Positions 1 to 7,342 of a DNA stretch of 16,542 nucleotides are shown piece after piece. Origin of the DNA: Hyphomicrobiales bacterium (GTDB lineage: Bacteria; Pseudomonadota; Alphaproteobacteria; Rhizobiales; Aestuariivirgaceae); contig JAAURV010000033.1 of assembly GCA_012032065.1 (NCBI GenBank), positions 1 through 16,542 of the forward strand. The letters are read 5' to 3'. Position 1 is the first letter of the stretch; each line of letters begins with the position of its first letter. A program made the translations under genes and the position numbers. The notes under the pieces are model-generated. The model worked only from the letters and a program-made list of their open reading frames with translations, was not told where the DNA came from and made no database searches.

Positions 1-1
1 G

Positions 2-1297
2 CGCCGCTTCCGCTTGCGCTTTCCGAAAGGTTTGGTCCGTTCACTGATCAAAACCGCGCCCCGCGAATACGTTCAGCATGCCCGCAACCCGGCCAATAGC
101 GTCACCATCGGCGGCAACAGCACGGTGTTTGCACCCGTCTACGGCCCGCCCTTCATCCGCAACCTCGACGAAGGCCGCCGCTATGCAACAATCGAGGATT
201 TCCGCAATTTCTCGAAGCTCGTCTACATGCTGCCCAGCCTGCATCACGCCGGCGGCACGCTGTGCGAGCCGGTCGACATCCCGGTGGCCAAGCGCCATCT
301 CGACATGGTCTACAGCCACATCAAATACAGCGACAAACCCTTCATGGGTTCGGTGACGCTCGGCGAGCGCGCGGCGGATTCGGTCGCCATGGCGGAACTA
401 GTCTTCGGCAAGGACTTCGTCGACCAGAACTGCGTCATGACCTCGCTCATCAACGCTAACTCGCCCATGGTGTGGGACGGCGTGATGCTGGGAGCGCTCA
501 AGGTCTATGCCCGCGCCAATCAGGCGACGGTGATTTCGCCGTTCATCGTGGCGGGCGCCATGTCGCCGGTGACCACCGTCGGCACGCTGACGCAGATCCT
601 GGCGGAGGCTTCCGTCGGCATCGCCACGACGCAGCTCTGCCGCCCGGGCGCACCGGTTATCCTCGGCACCTTCGCGGCGTCCATGTCGATGCAATCCGGC
701 GCGCCGACTTTCGGTTCCCCCGAACCGGCGATGGTCACCTTCGGTGCGGCGCAACTGGCGCGGCGCATGGGCGTTCCGTTCCGCTCGGGCGGCGGATTAT
801 GCGGATCCAAAATCGCCGATGCGCAGGCGGCTTACGAAAGTTCCAACACGCTGTGGCCAACGCTTCTCTCGGGCGTGAACTTCTGCCTCCATGCCGCAGG
901 CTGGCTCGAAGGCGGGCTTTCCTCCGGCTACGAAAAGCTGATCATGGACGCCGATCAACTGACCATGTTCCAGAAACTCGCCGCGGGCGTCGACTTCTCG
1001 GAGAACGGGCAGGCGATGGATGCGATCCGCGAGGTAGGCCCCGGCTCGCATTATCTCGGCTGCACACATACGCAGAACAATTTCGAAACCGCGTTCTGGC
1101 GATCGGGTCTTGCCGACAACAATTCCTTCGAGCAGTGGCGCGACGACGGCGAGAAGGACATCGTGGTCCGCGCCAATGCGAAGTGGAAACAGATGCTGCG
1201 CGACTACGAGGCCCCGCCACTCGATCCCGGCATCGACGAAGCGCTCCAGGCCTTCATGGCCAAGCGCAAGGAAGTACTGCCGGACAGCGTGAGCTGA
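2..1297 (+). CDS. MttB-family (COG5598) trimethylamine/betaine methyltransferase-like protein, 5' end outside window
   Basis: The 3' part of a trimethylamine methyltransferase (MttB) family protein. The frame is open to the left edge, so the start lies outside; about 430 residues are present of a usual 480-520. The residue-14 TTG is only an internal codon. Family-like stretches include SPFIVAGAMSPVTTVGTL, ASVGIATTQLCRPGAPVI and the C-terminal GSHYLGCTHTQNNFE. Characterised members move a methyl group from an N-methylated amine (trimethylamine with the pyrrolysine enzyme, glycine betaine with MtgB-type enzymes) to a corrinoid protein. There is no in-frame amber codon here, so this is the non-pyrrolysine branch, whose substrates are quaternary amines where known. 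No corrinoid protein gene lies downstream in the window. The SAM methyltransferase gene starts 18 bases after the stop and may be co-transcribed. The exact substrate is unknown. Confidence 0.9.
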   Translation, partial: RRFRLRFPKGLVRSLIKTAPREYVQHARNPANSVTIGGNSTVFAPVYGPPFIRNLDEGRRYATIEDFRNFSKLVYMLPSLHHAGGTLCEPVDIPVAKRHLDMVYSHIKYSDKPFMGSVTLGERAADSVAMAELVFGKDFVDQNCVMTSLINANSPMVWDGVMLGALKVYARANQATVISPFIVAGAMSPVTTVGTLTQILAEASVGIATTQLCRPGAPVILGTFAASMSMQSGAPTFGSPEPAMVTFGAAQLARRMGVPFRSGGGLCGSKIADAQAAYESSNTLWPTLLSGVNFCLHAAGWLEGGLSSGYEKLIMDADQLTMFQKLAAGVDFSENGQAMDAIREVGPGSHYLGCTHTQNNFETAFWRSGLADNNSFEQWRDDGEKDIVVRANAKWKQMLRDYEAPPLDPGIDEALQAFMAKRKEVLPDSVS

Positions 1298-1315
1298 TCG
1301 GAGCAAACTCAGTTC

Positions 1316-2164
1316 ATGCAGCACACAAACGCGGATCAAGCGGAGTATTGGAACTCAGACACCGGACAGGTGTGGATCGACTATGAAGCCTATCTCGATG
1401 CCGTCATGAACGGCATCCTTGCGCGGCTTTTGAAACATGCGAATCCGGAGCCCGGTCATTGCATTCTCGACGTCGGCTGCGGCACCGGAGCGAGTGTTCT
1501 CGCATTTGCAGATGTTGCCGGAGCAAGAGGTCATGTCACCGGAGTTGACATTTCGCCGAAGCTCTTGAGCCGTGCCCGGACGCGAACGGCGGAGGCGGGG
1601 CACATGAACGTGACGCTTCTGAACGCGGACGCGCAAACTGAACCGTTCGCAATCCAGGGATTTGACAGAATCGTCTCGCGGTTTGGCGTGATGTTCTTTT
1701 CCGATCCCACAGCCGCCTTCAGCAACTTGCGAAAGGCGTTGAAACATGGCGGACGGATAGCCTTCATAAGCTGGGCCGCCGTCAATAATAACCCATGGTT
1801 CTTTATCCCGCGTGACGCGGCGATTGCACGGCTAGGCAAGCCCGCCCCCGCCGATCCTATGGCTCCCGGCCCATTCGCATTCCAAGATCTCAACCACGTA
1901 TCGAAAATTATGACGGATGCAGGTTTTCGCAATGTCGAGGCCAAAGAGGAGCATGTCGATCTTTCTGTTGCCGGCTCGGCGCGCGACATCGCAGCCCTGG
2001 CCATGAAAATCGGCGCGGCCGTAAGGGTGATGAAGGAGTTGTCTGCCAGCCACGAGGATGCCGCCGCAATTGAAGGCGCCATCGCGGACGCGTTCATGCC
2101 CTACCAAGCAAGCGATGGTATGACGGTACCGGCACGGATTAATGTGTTCTCCGCGGAGCCCTAG
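1316..2164 (+). CDS. Class I SAM-dependent methyltransferase (UbiE/Methyltransf_11-like)
   Basis: A 282-residue cytosolic methyltransferase with a Rossmann-type fold. Motif I is ILDVGCGTGAS at residues about 50-60. The acidic ribose-binding residue follows in TGVDIS at about 75-80, then NADAQTEPF, the motif IV-like region FDRIVSRFGVMFFSDP, and GGRIAFISW. The family moves a methyl group from SAM to small molecules or lipids; nothing visible fixes the acceptor. The chosen ATG is the first in frame, with a GGAG about 12 bases upstream, which is a weak ribosome site. The gene lies 18 bases after the MttB-family gene on the same strand, so an operon is plausible. Base usage looks somewhat less GC-rich than its neighbours. 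Its stop codon sits inside the palindrome that follows. Confidence 0.85.
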   Translation: MQHTNADQAEYWNSDTGQVWIDYEAYLDAVMNGILARLLKHANPEPGHCILDVGCGTGASVLAFADVAGARGHVTGVDISPKLLSRARTRTAEAGHMNVTLLNADAQTEPFAIQGFDRIVSRFGVMFFSDPTAAFSNLRKALKHGGRIAFISWAAVNNNPWFFIPRDAAIARLGKPAPADPMAPGPFAFQDLNHVSKIMTDAGFRNVEAKEEHVDLSVAGSARDIAALAMKIGAAVRVMKELSASHEDAAAIEGAIADAFMPYQASDGMTVPARINVFSAEP

Positions 2165-2204
2165 AGCAACCGGCGGTCATTCGACCGCCGGTAAGTTGCT
2201 CTAG
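2161..2204. repeat. Palindrome 1, probable terminator or intergenic repeat
   Basis: A near-perfect hairpin. Arm CTAGAGCAAC (2161-2170) pairs with GTTGCTCTAG (2195-2204), and CGGCGGTC (2171-2178) pairs with GACCGCCG (2183-2190). The loop is ATTC and there is a 4-base bulge on the right arm. It overlaps the stop codon of the methyltransferase gene and lies between convergent genes, so a terminator role is likely. No long T-run follows. The CTAGAGCA-type edge recalls short palindromic intergenic repeats common in Rhizobiales; family membership is inferred. Confidence 0.65.
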
Positions 2205-2217
2205 TAATTTGAATCTG

Positions 2218-2264
2218 GCGCATAACTGAACGCTCAAGTGATTCCACTTGAGCGCGTTATGCGC
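2218..2264. repeat. Palindrome 2, probable terminator or intergenic repeat
   Basis: A second hairpin 13 bases after the first. GCGCATAAC (2218-2226) pairs with GTTATGCGC (2256-2264), and CGCTCAAGTG (2231-2240) pairs with CACTTGAGCG (2245-2254). The loop is again ATTC. Its right edge touches the stop codon of the minus-strand transporter gene, so it could end transcription from that side. It shares the two-step arm layout and the loop with palindrome 1 but not the arm sequence. Confidence 0.65.
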
Positions 2265-3183
2265 TAGTTCGACGTCGCAGACTTCCGGCTCTCGGCCCAG
2301 GTGAAATAGCCCACGCCCCCAAGCACCATGACCGATCCCAGCGCGTCAGCAAGCGTAAAGGGCTCACCCAGTATCCACACCGCCAAACCGATCGTCACCA
2401 GCGGCGAGATCGTCGAGATCATCGCCGTTGCCTGCGGCGAGGTGCGCGCCATGCCGGCGTTCATGAGAAATGATGGCAGAACAGTTGCGAAGATTGCGCA
2501 GCCGGCGCCGAGCCAGATGAAGCGTGGCGTAGCGGCGAAGGTGAAACCCTTCACCGCGATATGGTGCAGCACGCAGATCACGGCGGACGCGAGAGTGACA
2601 GCGATGTGAAGAGCACACTGCCCAATGCCGTGATGAAGCCCTTGGCGAAGAGCTGATAGAAGGCAAACGTCACCGCGCACCCCAACACGAAAGCCGTTCC
2701 GATCACCGTGTTGATGCCGCCTTCCGGCAGATCGATGCCGAACACAATGGCCAGCCCCACATAGGTGATCGCTGCAGCGAGAAGGCCCGCTCTGGTGAGG
2801 CTCATGCCGAAGAACATCCGGCCGAGGAACATCACGAACAGCGGATAGGTGAAGAGCACCAGCCGTTCCAGCTGGGCGCTGATATATTCGAGGCCCTTGA
2901 AATCGAGAAGTGCGGAGAGATAGTAGCCGATGAAGCCCGTGGCGAGCGCCAGAAGCATGGTCTGGCGCGAGGGCAGCGCTTCGTTTCTGGCCCGTTTGCC
3001 GAGATAGGCCCAAATGCCAACGGCCACAAAGAACGGCAGCGCGAACATCATGCGGTAGGCCAGCATGAGCGTCGCGTTGACATCGTCCATGTAGGCCAGC
3101 TTGATGAAGATGGCCTTCGTCGAAAACAGCGCGGCACCCGCTGCCGCCAGCGCATATCCCGCGGTGCGTCCTTGAGCCGTCAT
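2264..3183 (-). CDS. DMT superfamily (EamA) inner-membrane transporter, frame broken near 2605
   Basis: A drug/metabolite transporter with two EamA repeats and about ten expected membrane helices, about 306 residues if the frame is repaired (normal for the family). The first frame runs from MTAQGRTAGYALAAAG through GCAVTFAFYQLFAKGFITALGSVLFTS and then hits a stop at 2578. The coding sense resumes in another frame from IAVTLASAVICV to the family-typical end SPLVTIGLAVWILGEPFTLADALGSVMVLGGVGYF. One base is missing at about 2600-2610. The start at 3183 is chosen because it sits just before the first helix. A longer start at 3243 (MEDVRR..., preceded by GAGAAG) is open and lies inside the long inverted repeat. 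The substrate cannot be read from sequence. The break may be an error or real inactivation. Confidence 0.8.
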
Positions 3184-3225
3184 GGTTTGAATTGACGCCT
3201 GCAGAGAGCGATCGGATGAGCAGAG

Positions 3226-3357
3226 CCGTCGAACGTCTTCCATGCAATTCTTCTCGGAAAGCCGGAGCCGTCAAGGGCGCCTTCGGCGCCGCGAAGCGGC
3301 CTTCGGCCCTTGACGGCTCCGGTTTTCCGAGAAATTTTCATGGAAGACATTCGACGG
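3226..3357. repeat. Long imperfect inverted repeat (about 52-bp arms) at the transporter 5' end
   Basis: The left arm 3226-3278 and the right arm 3306-3357 are reverse complements over about 52 bases with only a few mismatches and one extra base. Outer edges are CCGTCGAA and TTCGACGG; inner edges are TCAAGGGC and GCCCTTGA. The 27-base spacer holds the smaller palindrome GGCGCCTTCGGCGCC. Each arm carries an outward-facing ATGGAAGAC preceded by a GAGAA-like ribosome site. On the minus strand this is a possible alternative start of the transporter (3243). On the plus strand (3340) it opens a 10-codon reading frame that ends at 3372. A stable cruciform or mRNA hairpin is expected. It could act as a terminator or attenuator, or be a remnant of an inverted duplication. 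Confidence 0.8.
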
Positions 3358-3520
3358 CGGACTTTGTCCTGAGAATTCAGCCCCGCTGGGCCAAGAGCTA
3401 ACTGAGCCGTGCCGCAGCGCCGAAGTCGCGAGAGGTTTACGTACCACTGGTATTATACGGCTTTGCGCGGCTTGTCGCGCAATGGCTTGCATGCGGCGGC
3501 GGCATGGCTAGAGTCGCTCC
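3358..3520 (+). promoter_or_regulatory. Gene-free leader before the amidase gene; possible promoter and operator
   Basis: No gene is supported here; with the inverted repeat it makes about 337 gene-free bases. It contains TATTAT at 3451-3456, which could be a -10 element but lacks a clear -35. Overlapping it is the perfect short palindrome TACCA-C-TGGTA (3442-3452). TTGCGC/GCGCAA (3463-3482) forms a small hairpin. There is no good ribosome site directly before the amidase ATG. All of this is suggestive only. Confidence 0.3.
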
Positions 3521-4975
3521 ATGAACGATCTCGTTTTCAAGCCCGCCCTGGAACTCGGCCGCCTGCTTCGCCGCAAGAAAGTCTCCTCGCGCGAATTGCT
3601 CGATCTCTGCCTGGCGCAGTACGAGAAGCACAATCCAGCCGTGAACGCGGTGATCCTGACGCAAATCGAACTGGCGAAATCCGCCGCTTCCGCCGCCGAC
3701 AAGCGGCTCGGGAAAGGCGAGCCGCTCTCGCCATTCGATGGCGTGCCGATGACGATCAAGGAGTCCTTCGACTGGACCGGCACGCCTTCCACCTGGGGCG
3801 ATCCGCAATTGCTCGGCAATATGGCGAAGGAAGATGCGGTCGCGCTGAGGCGAATGACGGATGCGGGAGCTGTCCTCTATGGCAAGACCAATGTGCCGCT
3901 GATGCTTGCGGATTGGCAAAGCTTCAATGCGATCTATGGAACGACAAACAATCCGTGGGATCTGACGCGCACGCCTGGCGGCTCGTCGGGCGGATCGGCT
4001 GCGGCGCTTGCCACCGGCATGTCGGCTTTGGAATTGGGCTCGGACATCGGCGCATCCATCCGCAACCCCGCGCATTACTGCGGCGTCTATGGCCACAAGC
4101 CCACCTATGGCGTCGTTCCCTATCGCGGCCACCTGCTGCCGGGCAGCGTGTCGATCAGCGACATCACGGTGGCTGGGCCGCTGGCGCGATCGGCACGCGA
4201 TCTCACAGCGATGATGGGCATGCTCGCGGGCCCGGACCGGATCGAAGCGCGCGGATATGCGGGGCGGCTCGAGAAGCCTTCCTTCAAAGATTTAAAACCG
4301 CTGCGGATTGCCATCAAACTCTCCAGCCCGGTGAGCGATGTGGATCGTTCGCTGCAAGACCTGCTCCTCAAACTTGCGCGATTTCTCGAGGGCAAGGTCG
4401 AGAGGCTCTCCTTCGACGCCGCTCCCGAATTCAGCGACGAAGAGGCTTACGAGGTCTATATCCTGCTGCTCCGCGCCACGGCGGCGAAGCGTTTGCCCGA
4501 TGCCGAGTTCGAGGCGGCGGTCACGAAAACCAAAGCGCTCGATGCCGCCGACAAATCCTATGCCGCGATGATGAACCGCGCCTTTGCATTGTCGCATCGC
4601 GACTGGCTGCGCGTGAACGAGCGCCGTCACCGGATGCGGCTCGCCTGGGACCGGTTCTTCGAATACTGGGATGTGATGCTCTGCCCGACCGCCGCTTCCG
4701 CCGCATGGCCGCACGACCAAGTGGGCGAACGGCACGAACGCTTCATTCCGGTGAACGGCAAACGGTCTCGACCATCGATCAGCGCTTTTGGGCGGGTTAC
4801 TCGTGTGCGTTGCTTCTTCCTGCCGTCAACTGTCGCGCCGATGGGATTGACTCCAGAGGGATTGCCCTGCGGCGTGCAGATCATCGCGCGCGAGTACGGC
4901 GACCTCACCGCGCTCCGCATCGCGGAGTTGCTGGAGAAAGAGTACTATCGCTTCGCGCCGCCGCCAGGCTATTGA
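3521..4975 (+). CDS. Amidase-signature family hydrolase, with a compensated double frameshift
   Basis: A 484-residue amidase-signature enzyme that hydrolyses an amide bond. The Ser-cisSer-Lys triad is present: Lys80 in MTIKES, cis-Ser155 in TPGGSSGGSAAA, and nucleophile Ser179 in GSDIGASIRNPA (Ala replaces the more usual Gly before the nucleophile). The C-terminal SxxAPxGLTPEGLPCGVQIIA is also typical. Between about 4760 and 4820 (residues 414-433) the family pattern moves to the next frame, where QTVSTIDQRFWAGYSCALLLP reads as expected. This fits one base lost at the AAA of 4760-4762 and one gained near 4819. The total frame stays open, so the protein would carry about 18 wrong residues. Start: the first ATG giving the usual N-terminus LxxLLRRKKVSSRELLD. 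Substrate unknown. Confidence 0.88.
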   Translation: MNDLVFKPALELGRLLRRKKVSSRELLDLCLAQYEKHNPAVNAVILTQIELAKSAASAADKRLGKGEPLSPFDGVPMTIKESFDWTGTPSTWGDPQLLGNMAKEDAVALRRMTDAGAVLYGKTNVPLMLADWQSFNAIYGTTNNPWDLTRTPGGSSGGSAAALATGMSALELGSDIGASIRNPAHYCGVYGHKPTYGVVPYRGHLLPGSVSISDITVAGPLARSARDLTAMMGMLAGPDRIEARGYAGRLEKPSFKDLKPLRIAIKLSSPVSDVDRSLQDLLLKLARFLEGKVERLSFDAAPEFSDEEAYEVYILLLRATAAKRLPDAEFEAAVTKTKALDAADKSYAAMMNRAFALSHRDWLRVNERRHRMRLAWDRFFEYWDVMLCPTAASAAWPHDQVGERHERFIPVNGKRSRPSISAFGRVTRVRCFFLPSTVAPMGLTPEGLPCGVQIIAREYGDLTALRIAELLEKEYYRFAPPPGY

Positions 4976-5012
4976 AGCAATTTCACTCCCTCGAATTTGA
5001 TTGGGTAGAAAC

Positions 5013-5708
5013 TCAGCTCTCCGGCGGCCTGAGTTCGCGCAAGAGTTTTTCCTTGATCGCACGGGCAAAGTCTTCGAAGCCATTTGCCGTTTCGACGAAG
5101 GCGTAAGGGCCGGCGATGACATTGTTTTCGTAATAGGCCGTGAGGTTCTTCTGGTCTGATTCGATGGCAAGCCCGTTGATGATGATGCCGGCATCGCGCG
5201 CGGCATTGCGCGCCGCGCCGAGTGGAATGTCGCTGTTGTCCTCGCCGTCTCCCGACACATCGATGACTTTGCGATAGCCGTCGTAGCCATTTCCTTCGAG
5301 GAGACGCTGCGAATCGGAGATTCCCGACGCGATTGACGTTGTGCTGGCGCGGTTCCAGCGGCGGATGAGGCCGGTCACGAAACCGAAGGCCTTTGCATCG
5401 CGCCCGGTTTCGATGTGGGTGAAGGGCACCACGACACGCGACTCGCCGGGCCCGCCCCATTGCATCACTGCAATCGCGGCACCAAGCGGCCTCAAGCGGT
5501 CCACCGCTTTCAACACGTCGGGATCGGCGAAGGCGCGGGCCACTCCTTGAAGCTGCAATAGGAACTCGGCATTGTCGACGCTCGCCGAGGAATCGAGCGC
5601 CAGCACCAGTTCGACGGCGACAACAGTCTCCCGCCTCTCCTGCGCAAAGGCCGGGAGGCAGACCGCGAGCAGTAAGGCCGCGACGGCATGTCGCGTGGAG
5701 GCTTTCAT
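5013..5708 (-). CDS. Secreted DUF1194 (VWA-like) protein, copy 1
   Basis: A 231-residue exported protein with a signal peptide of residues 1-22 (hydrophobic AVAALLLAVCLPAFA, likely cleavage before QERR). The rest is a DUF1194 domain, a von Willebrand A-like fold. The metal-ion-dependent adhesion site looks complete: DSSAS at residue 39, Thr in STTSIASG, and Asp in VIDVSGDGEDN. Function is not established for the family; metal-dependent protein binding in the periplasm is an inference from the fold. The ATG at 5708 is chosen because a GGGG lies about 7 bases upstream; 5714 is two codons earlier, and 5732 and 5762 are also open. The gene is divergent from the copper chaperone gene with only about 33 bases between starts. 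A paralogue lies at 12741-13451. Confidence 0.85.
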   Translation of the reverse strand: MKASTRHAVAALLLAVCLPAFAQERRETVVAVELVLALDSSASVDNAEFLLQLQGVARAFADPDVLKAVDRLRPLGAAIAVMQWGGPGESRVVVPFTHIETGRDAKAFGFVTGLIRRWNRASTTSIASGISDSQRLLEGNGYDGYRKVIDVSGDGEDNSDIPLGAARNAARDAGIIINGLAIESDQKNLTAYYENNVIAGPYAFVETANGFEDFARAIKEKLLRELRPPES

Positions 5709-5741
5709 ATCCATACCCCAATTGCCGGTCATAGAGGTTCC

Positions 5742-6215
5742 ATGCGCAACATCATCCTGCAATTCGCGGCCGCCATCGCTCTCACCCTTGCGGCCATCCT
5801 AGCACTGGCTCCTGGGGCCCGCGCCAGCGACATTACCGTGAGCGGCGCCTTCGCCAGGGCGTCCGCCACGCCAGCCGCAAAGACGGGAGCGGTTTATGCG
5901 ACGATCAGGAATGCCGGCGCGGAAGCGGATGTACTGCTGGGGGCGCAAACCGCCGCCGCCGCCATGGCGATGTTGCACGCTACCGAAATCATCGACGGCG
6001 TTGCCAGCATGAAGCACTTGGACAAGGTGGAAGTTGGCGCCGGCAGCGAGGTGAAGCTGCGGCCTCTCGGAACCCATATCATGCTGATGGGGTTGAATGC
6101 ACCGCTCAAGGAAGGCGACTCGATTCCGCTGGTGCTCGAGTTCGAGAAGGCGGGGAAAGTGGAAGTGGCGGTGCCGGTAGGCGGCGTCGCCTCGGTAGCT
6201 CCTGCCATTCAATAG
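5742..6215 (+). CDS. Periplasmic copper chaperone PCu(A)C
   Basis: A 157-residue periplasmic protein with an N-terminal signal peptide (cleavage likely after GARA, before SDITVSGAFARA). It has the exact PCu(A)C copper motif H-x10-M-x21-H-x-M: His in MLHATEII, Met in VASM, then HIM in GTHIMLMGL. These four ligands bind Cu(I), and family members deliver copper to the CuA centre or to Sco proteins for cytochrome c oxidase assembly. The start is the ATG with TAGAGG 5 bases upstream; an upstream in-frame extension would bury the signal peptide and is rejected. No Sco or oxidase gene is visible in the window, so this is a stand-alone copy. Confidence 0.95.
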   Translation: MRNIILQFAAAIALTLAAILALAPGARASDITVSGAFARASATPAAKTGAVYATIRNAGAEADVLLGAQTAAAAMAMLHATEIIDGVASMKHLDKVEVGAGSEVKLRPLGTHIMLMGLNAPLKEGDSIPLVLEFEKAGKVEVAVPVGGVASVAPAIQ

Positions 6216-6227
6216 CTTTCGTCATCC

Positions 6228-6279
6228 CGGATAAGCGTTGCCGCGAAGCGGGAGCGCGACTGCGCGTGCCGCTTACCCG
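6228..6279. terminator. Imperfect hairpin between convergent PCu(A)C and moaA genes
   Basis: CGGATAAGCG (6228-6237) pairs with CGCTTACCCG (6270-6279) with one mismatch. Between them lies the smaller perfect hairpin GCGC-GACT-GCGC. The position between convergent genes suggests a bidirectional terminator, although the right arm reaches into the last codons of moaA. There is no T-run. It may instead be half of a dispersed intergenic repeat of the GTCATCCCGG type. Confidence 0.4.
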
Positions 6280-7277
6280 CCCGTCACACTCATATGCCGC
6301 GATACCGCGGGCTTGTTGTGCGTGCGGTCGATGATGAAGTCGTGGCCTTTGGGTTTGCGCGAGATCGCTTCGTCAATCGCAATGTCGAGTAGCTGATTGC
6401 CCTCAGAGGCGCGGAGCGGCGTGCGGAGATCGGCGGCGTCCTCCTGGCCTAGACACATATAGAGCGTTCCGGTGCAAGTGAGCCGCACGCGGTTGCAGCT
6501 TTCGCAGAAATTGTGGGTCAGCGGTGTGATGAAGCCAAGCCTGCCGCCGGTTTCCGCGATCCGCGCATAACGCGCAGGCCCGCCGGTTTTGTAGGGAATG
6601 TCTTCCAGTGTGAATTGATCCATCAATCCAGCGCGCACTTGCGAAAGCGGCAGATACTGGTCCGTGCGGTCGCCATCGATGTCGCCAAGCGGCATGGTTT
6701 CGATCAGCGTCAGATCCATGCCCTCGCCATGAGCCCAGCGGACCATTTCCGGGATCTCATGCTCGTTGACGCCCTTGAGCGCCACGGCATTGATCTTGAC
6801 CGCAAGCCCCGCATCGCGCGCGGCGCGAATGCCCTGCATCACCTTCGGCAACTCGCCCCACCGCGTGATGGCGCGGAACTTCGTTTCATCGAGCGTATCG
6901 ACCGACACATTGATCCGCTTCACACCGTGATGGACGAGCTCGCTCGCGTATTTTGCAAGCTGGCTGCCATTGGTGGTGATCGTCAATTCGTCGAGCGCGC
7001 CGCTTTTCAAATGCCGCGACAGGCTTTCGACCAGGGTCATGATGCCCTTGCGCACCAGAGGCTCGCCGCCCGTCAGCCTGATCTTGCGCACGCCCTTGTC
7101 GATGAAAGCCGAACACACCCGGTCCAGTTCCTCCAGCGACAACAGATCGCGCTTCGGCAGGAACGTCATGTCCTCCGCCATGCAGTAGACGCAGCGGAAA
7201 TCGCAGCGGTCGGTCACCGAAACGCGCAAGTAGGTGACATGCCGTCCGAATGGATCGATAAGAGGCGGGCTGGCCAT
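6273..7277 (-). CDS. moaA: GTP 3',8-cyclase MoaA (molybdenum cofactor biosynthesis)
   Basis: A 334-residue radical-SAM enzyme that converts GTP to 3',8-cyclo-7,8-dihydro-GTP, the first step of molybdenum cofactor synthesis in the cytosol. The N-terminal radical-SAM cluster motif CxxxCxxC is Cys25, Cys29 and Cys32 (TDRCDFRCVYC), followed by RKIRLTGGEPLVRKG. The second, C-terminal cluster motif CxxC-x13-C is Cys258, Cys261 and Cys275 (CESCNRVRLTC...MC). The chain ends in Gly-Gly, the conserved functional tail of MoaA. Length is normal and the frame is intact. The ATG at 7277 gives the usual IDPFGRHVTYLRVSVTDRC start. It is divergent from the small secreted protein gene, and no other moa gene is adjacent. 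Confidence 0.97.
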   Translation of the reverse strand: MASPPLIDPFGRHVTYLRVSVTDRCDFRCVYCMAEDMTFLPKRDLLSLEELDRVCSAFIDKGVRKIRLTGGEPLVRKGIMTLVESLSRHLKSGALDELTITTNGSQLAKYASELVHHGVKRINVSVDTLDETKFRAITRWGELPKVMQGIRAARDAGLAVKINAVALKGVNEHEIPEMVRWAHGEGMDLTLIETMPLGDIDGDRTDQYLPLSQVRAGLMDQFTLEDIPYKTGGPARYARIAETGGRLGFITPLTHNFCESCNRVRLTCTGTLYMCLGQEDAADLRTPLRASEGNQLLDIAIDEAISRKPKGHDFIIDRTHNKPAVSRHMSVTGG

Positions 7278-7342
7278 GGGTTATATCTGATCGTATATGA
7301 CGCCCAGGTCAAGGGTATCTGGCCGGAAGAAGACTCTGGAAT

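Noticed and set aside
2..1297. Pyrrolysine (amber readthrough) in the MttB-family gene
   Set aside because: There is no in-frame TAG anywhere in the visible part, so this is the non-pyrrolysine type.
472..1386. A 304-codon open frame inside the MttB-family gene
   Set aside because: Same-strand shadow frame with low-complexity, Arg-rich translation.
3409..5106. A 565-codon open frame on the plus strand over the amidase
   Set aside because: Arg/Ala/Gly-rich composition typical of a GC-rich shadow frame. Only about 20 residues near 4763-4818 are meaningful, and those belong to the frameshifted amidase.
6228..6279. A strong Rho-independent terminator after PCu(A)C
   Set aside because: The hairpin has a long loop, one mismatch and no T-run, so it is listed only as a weak terminator.
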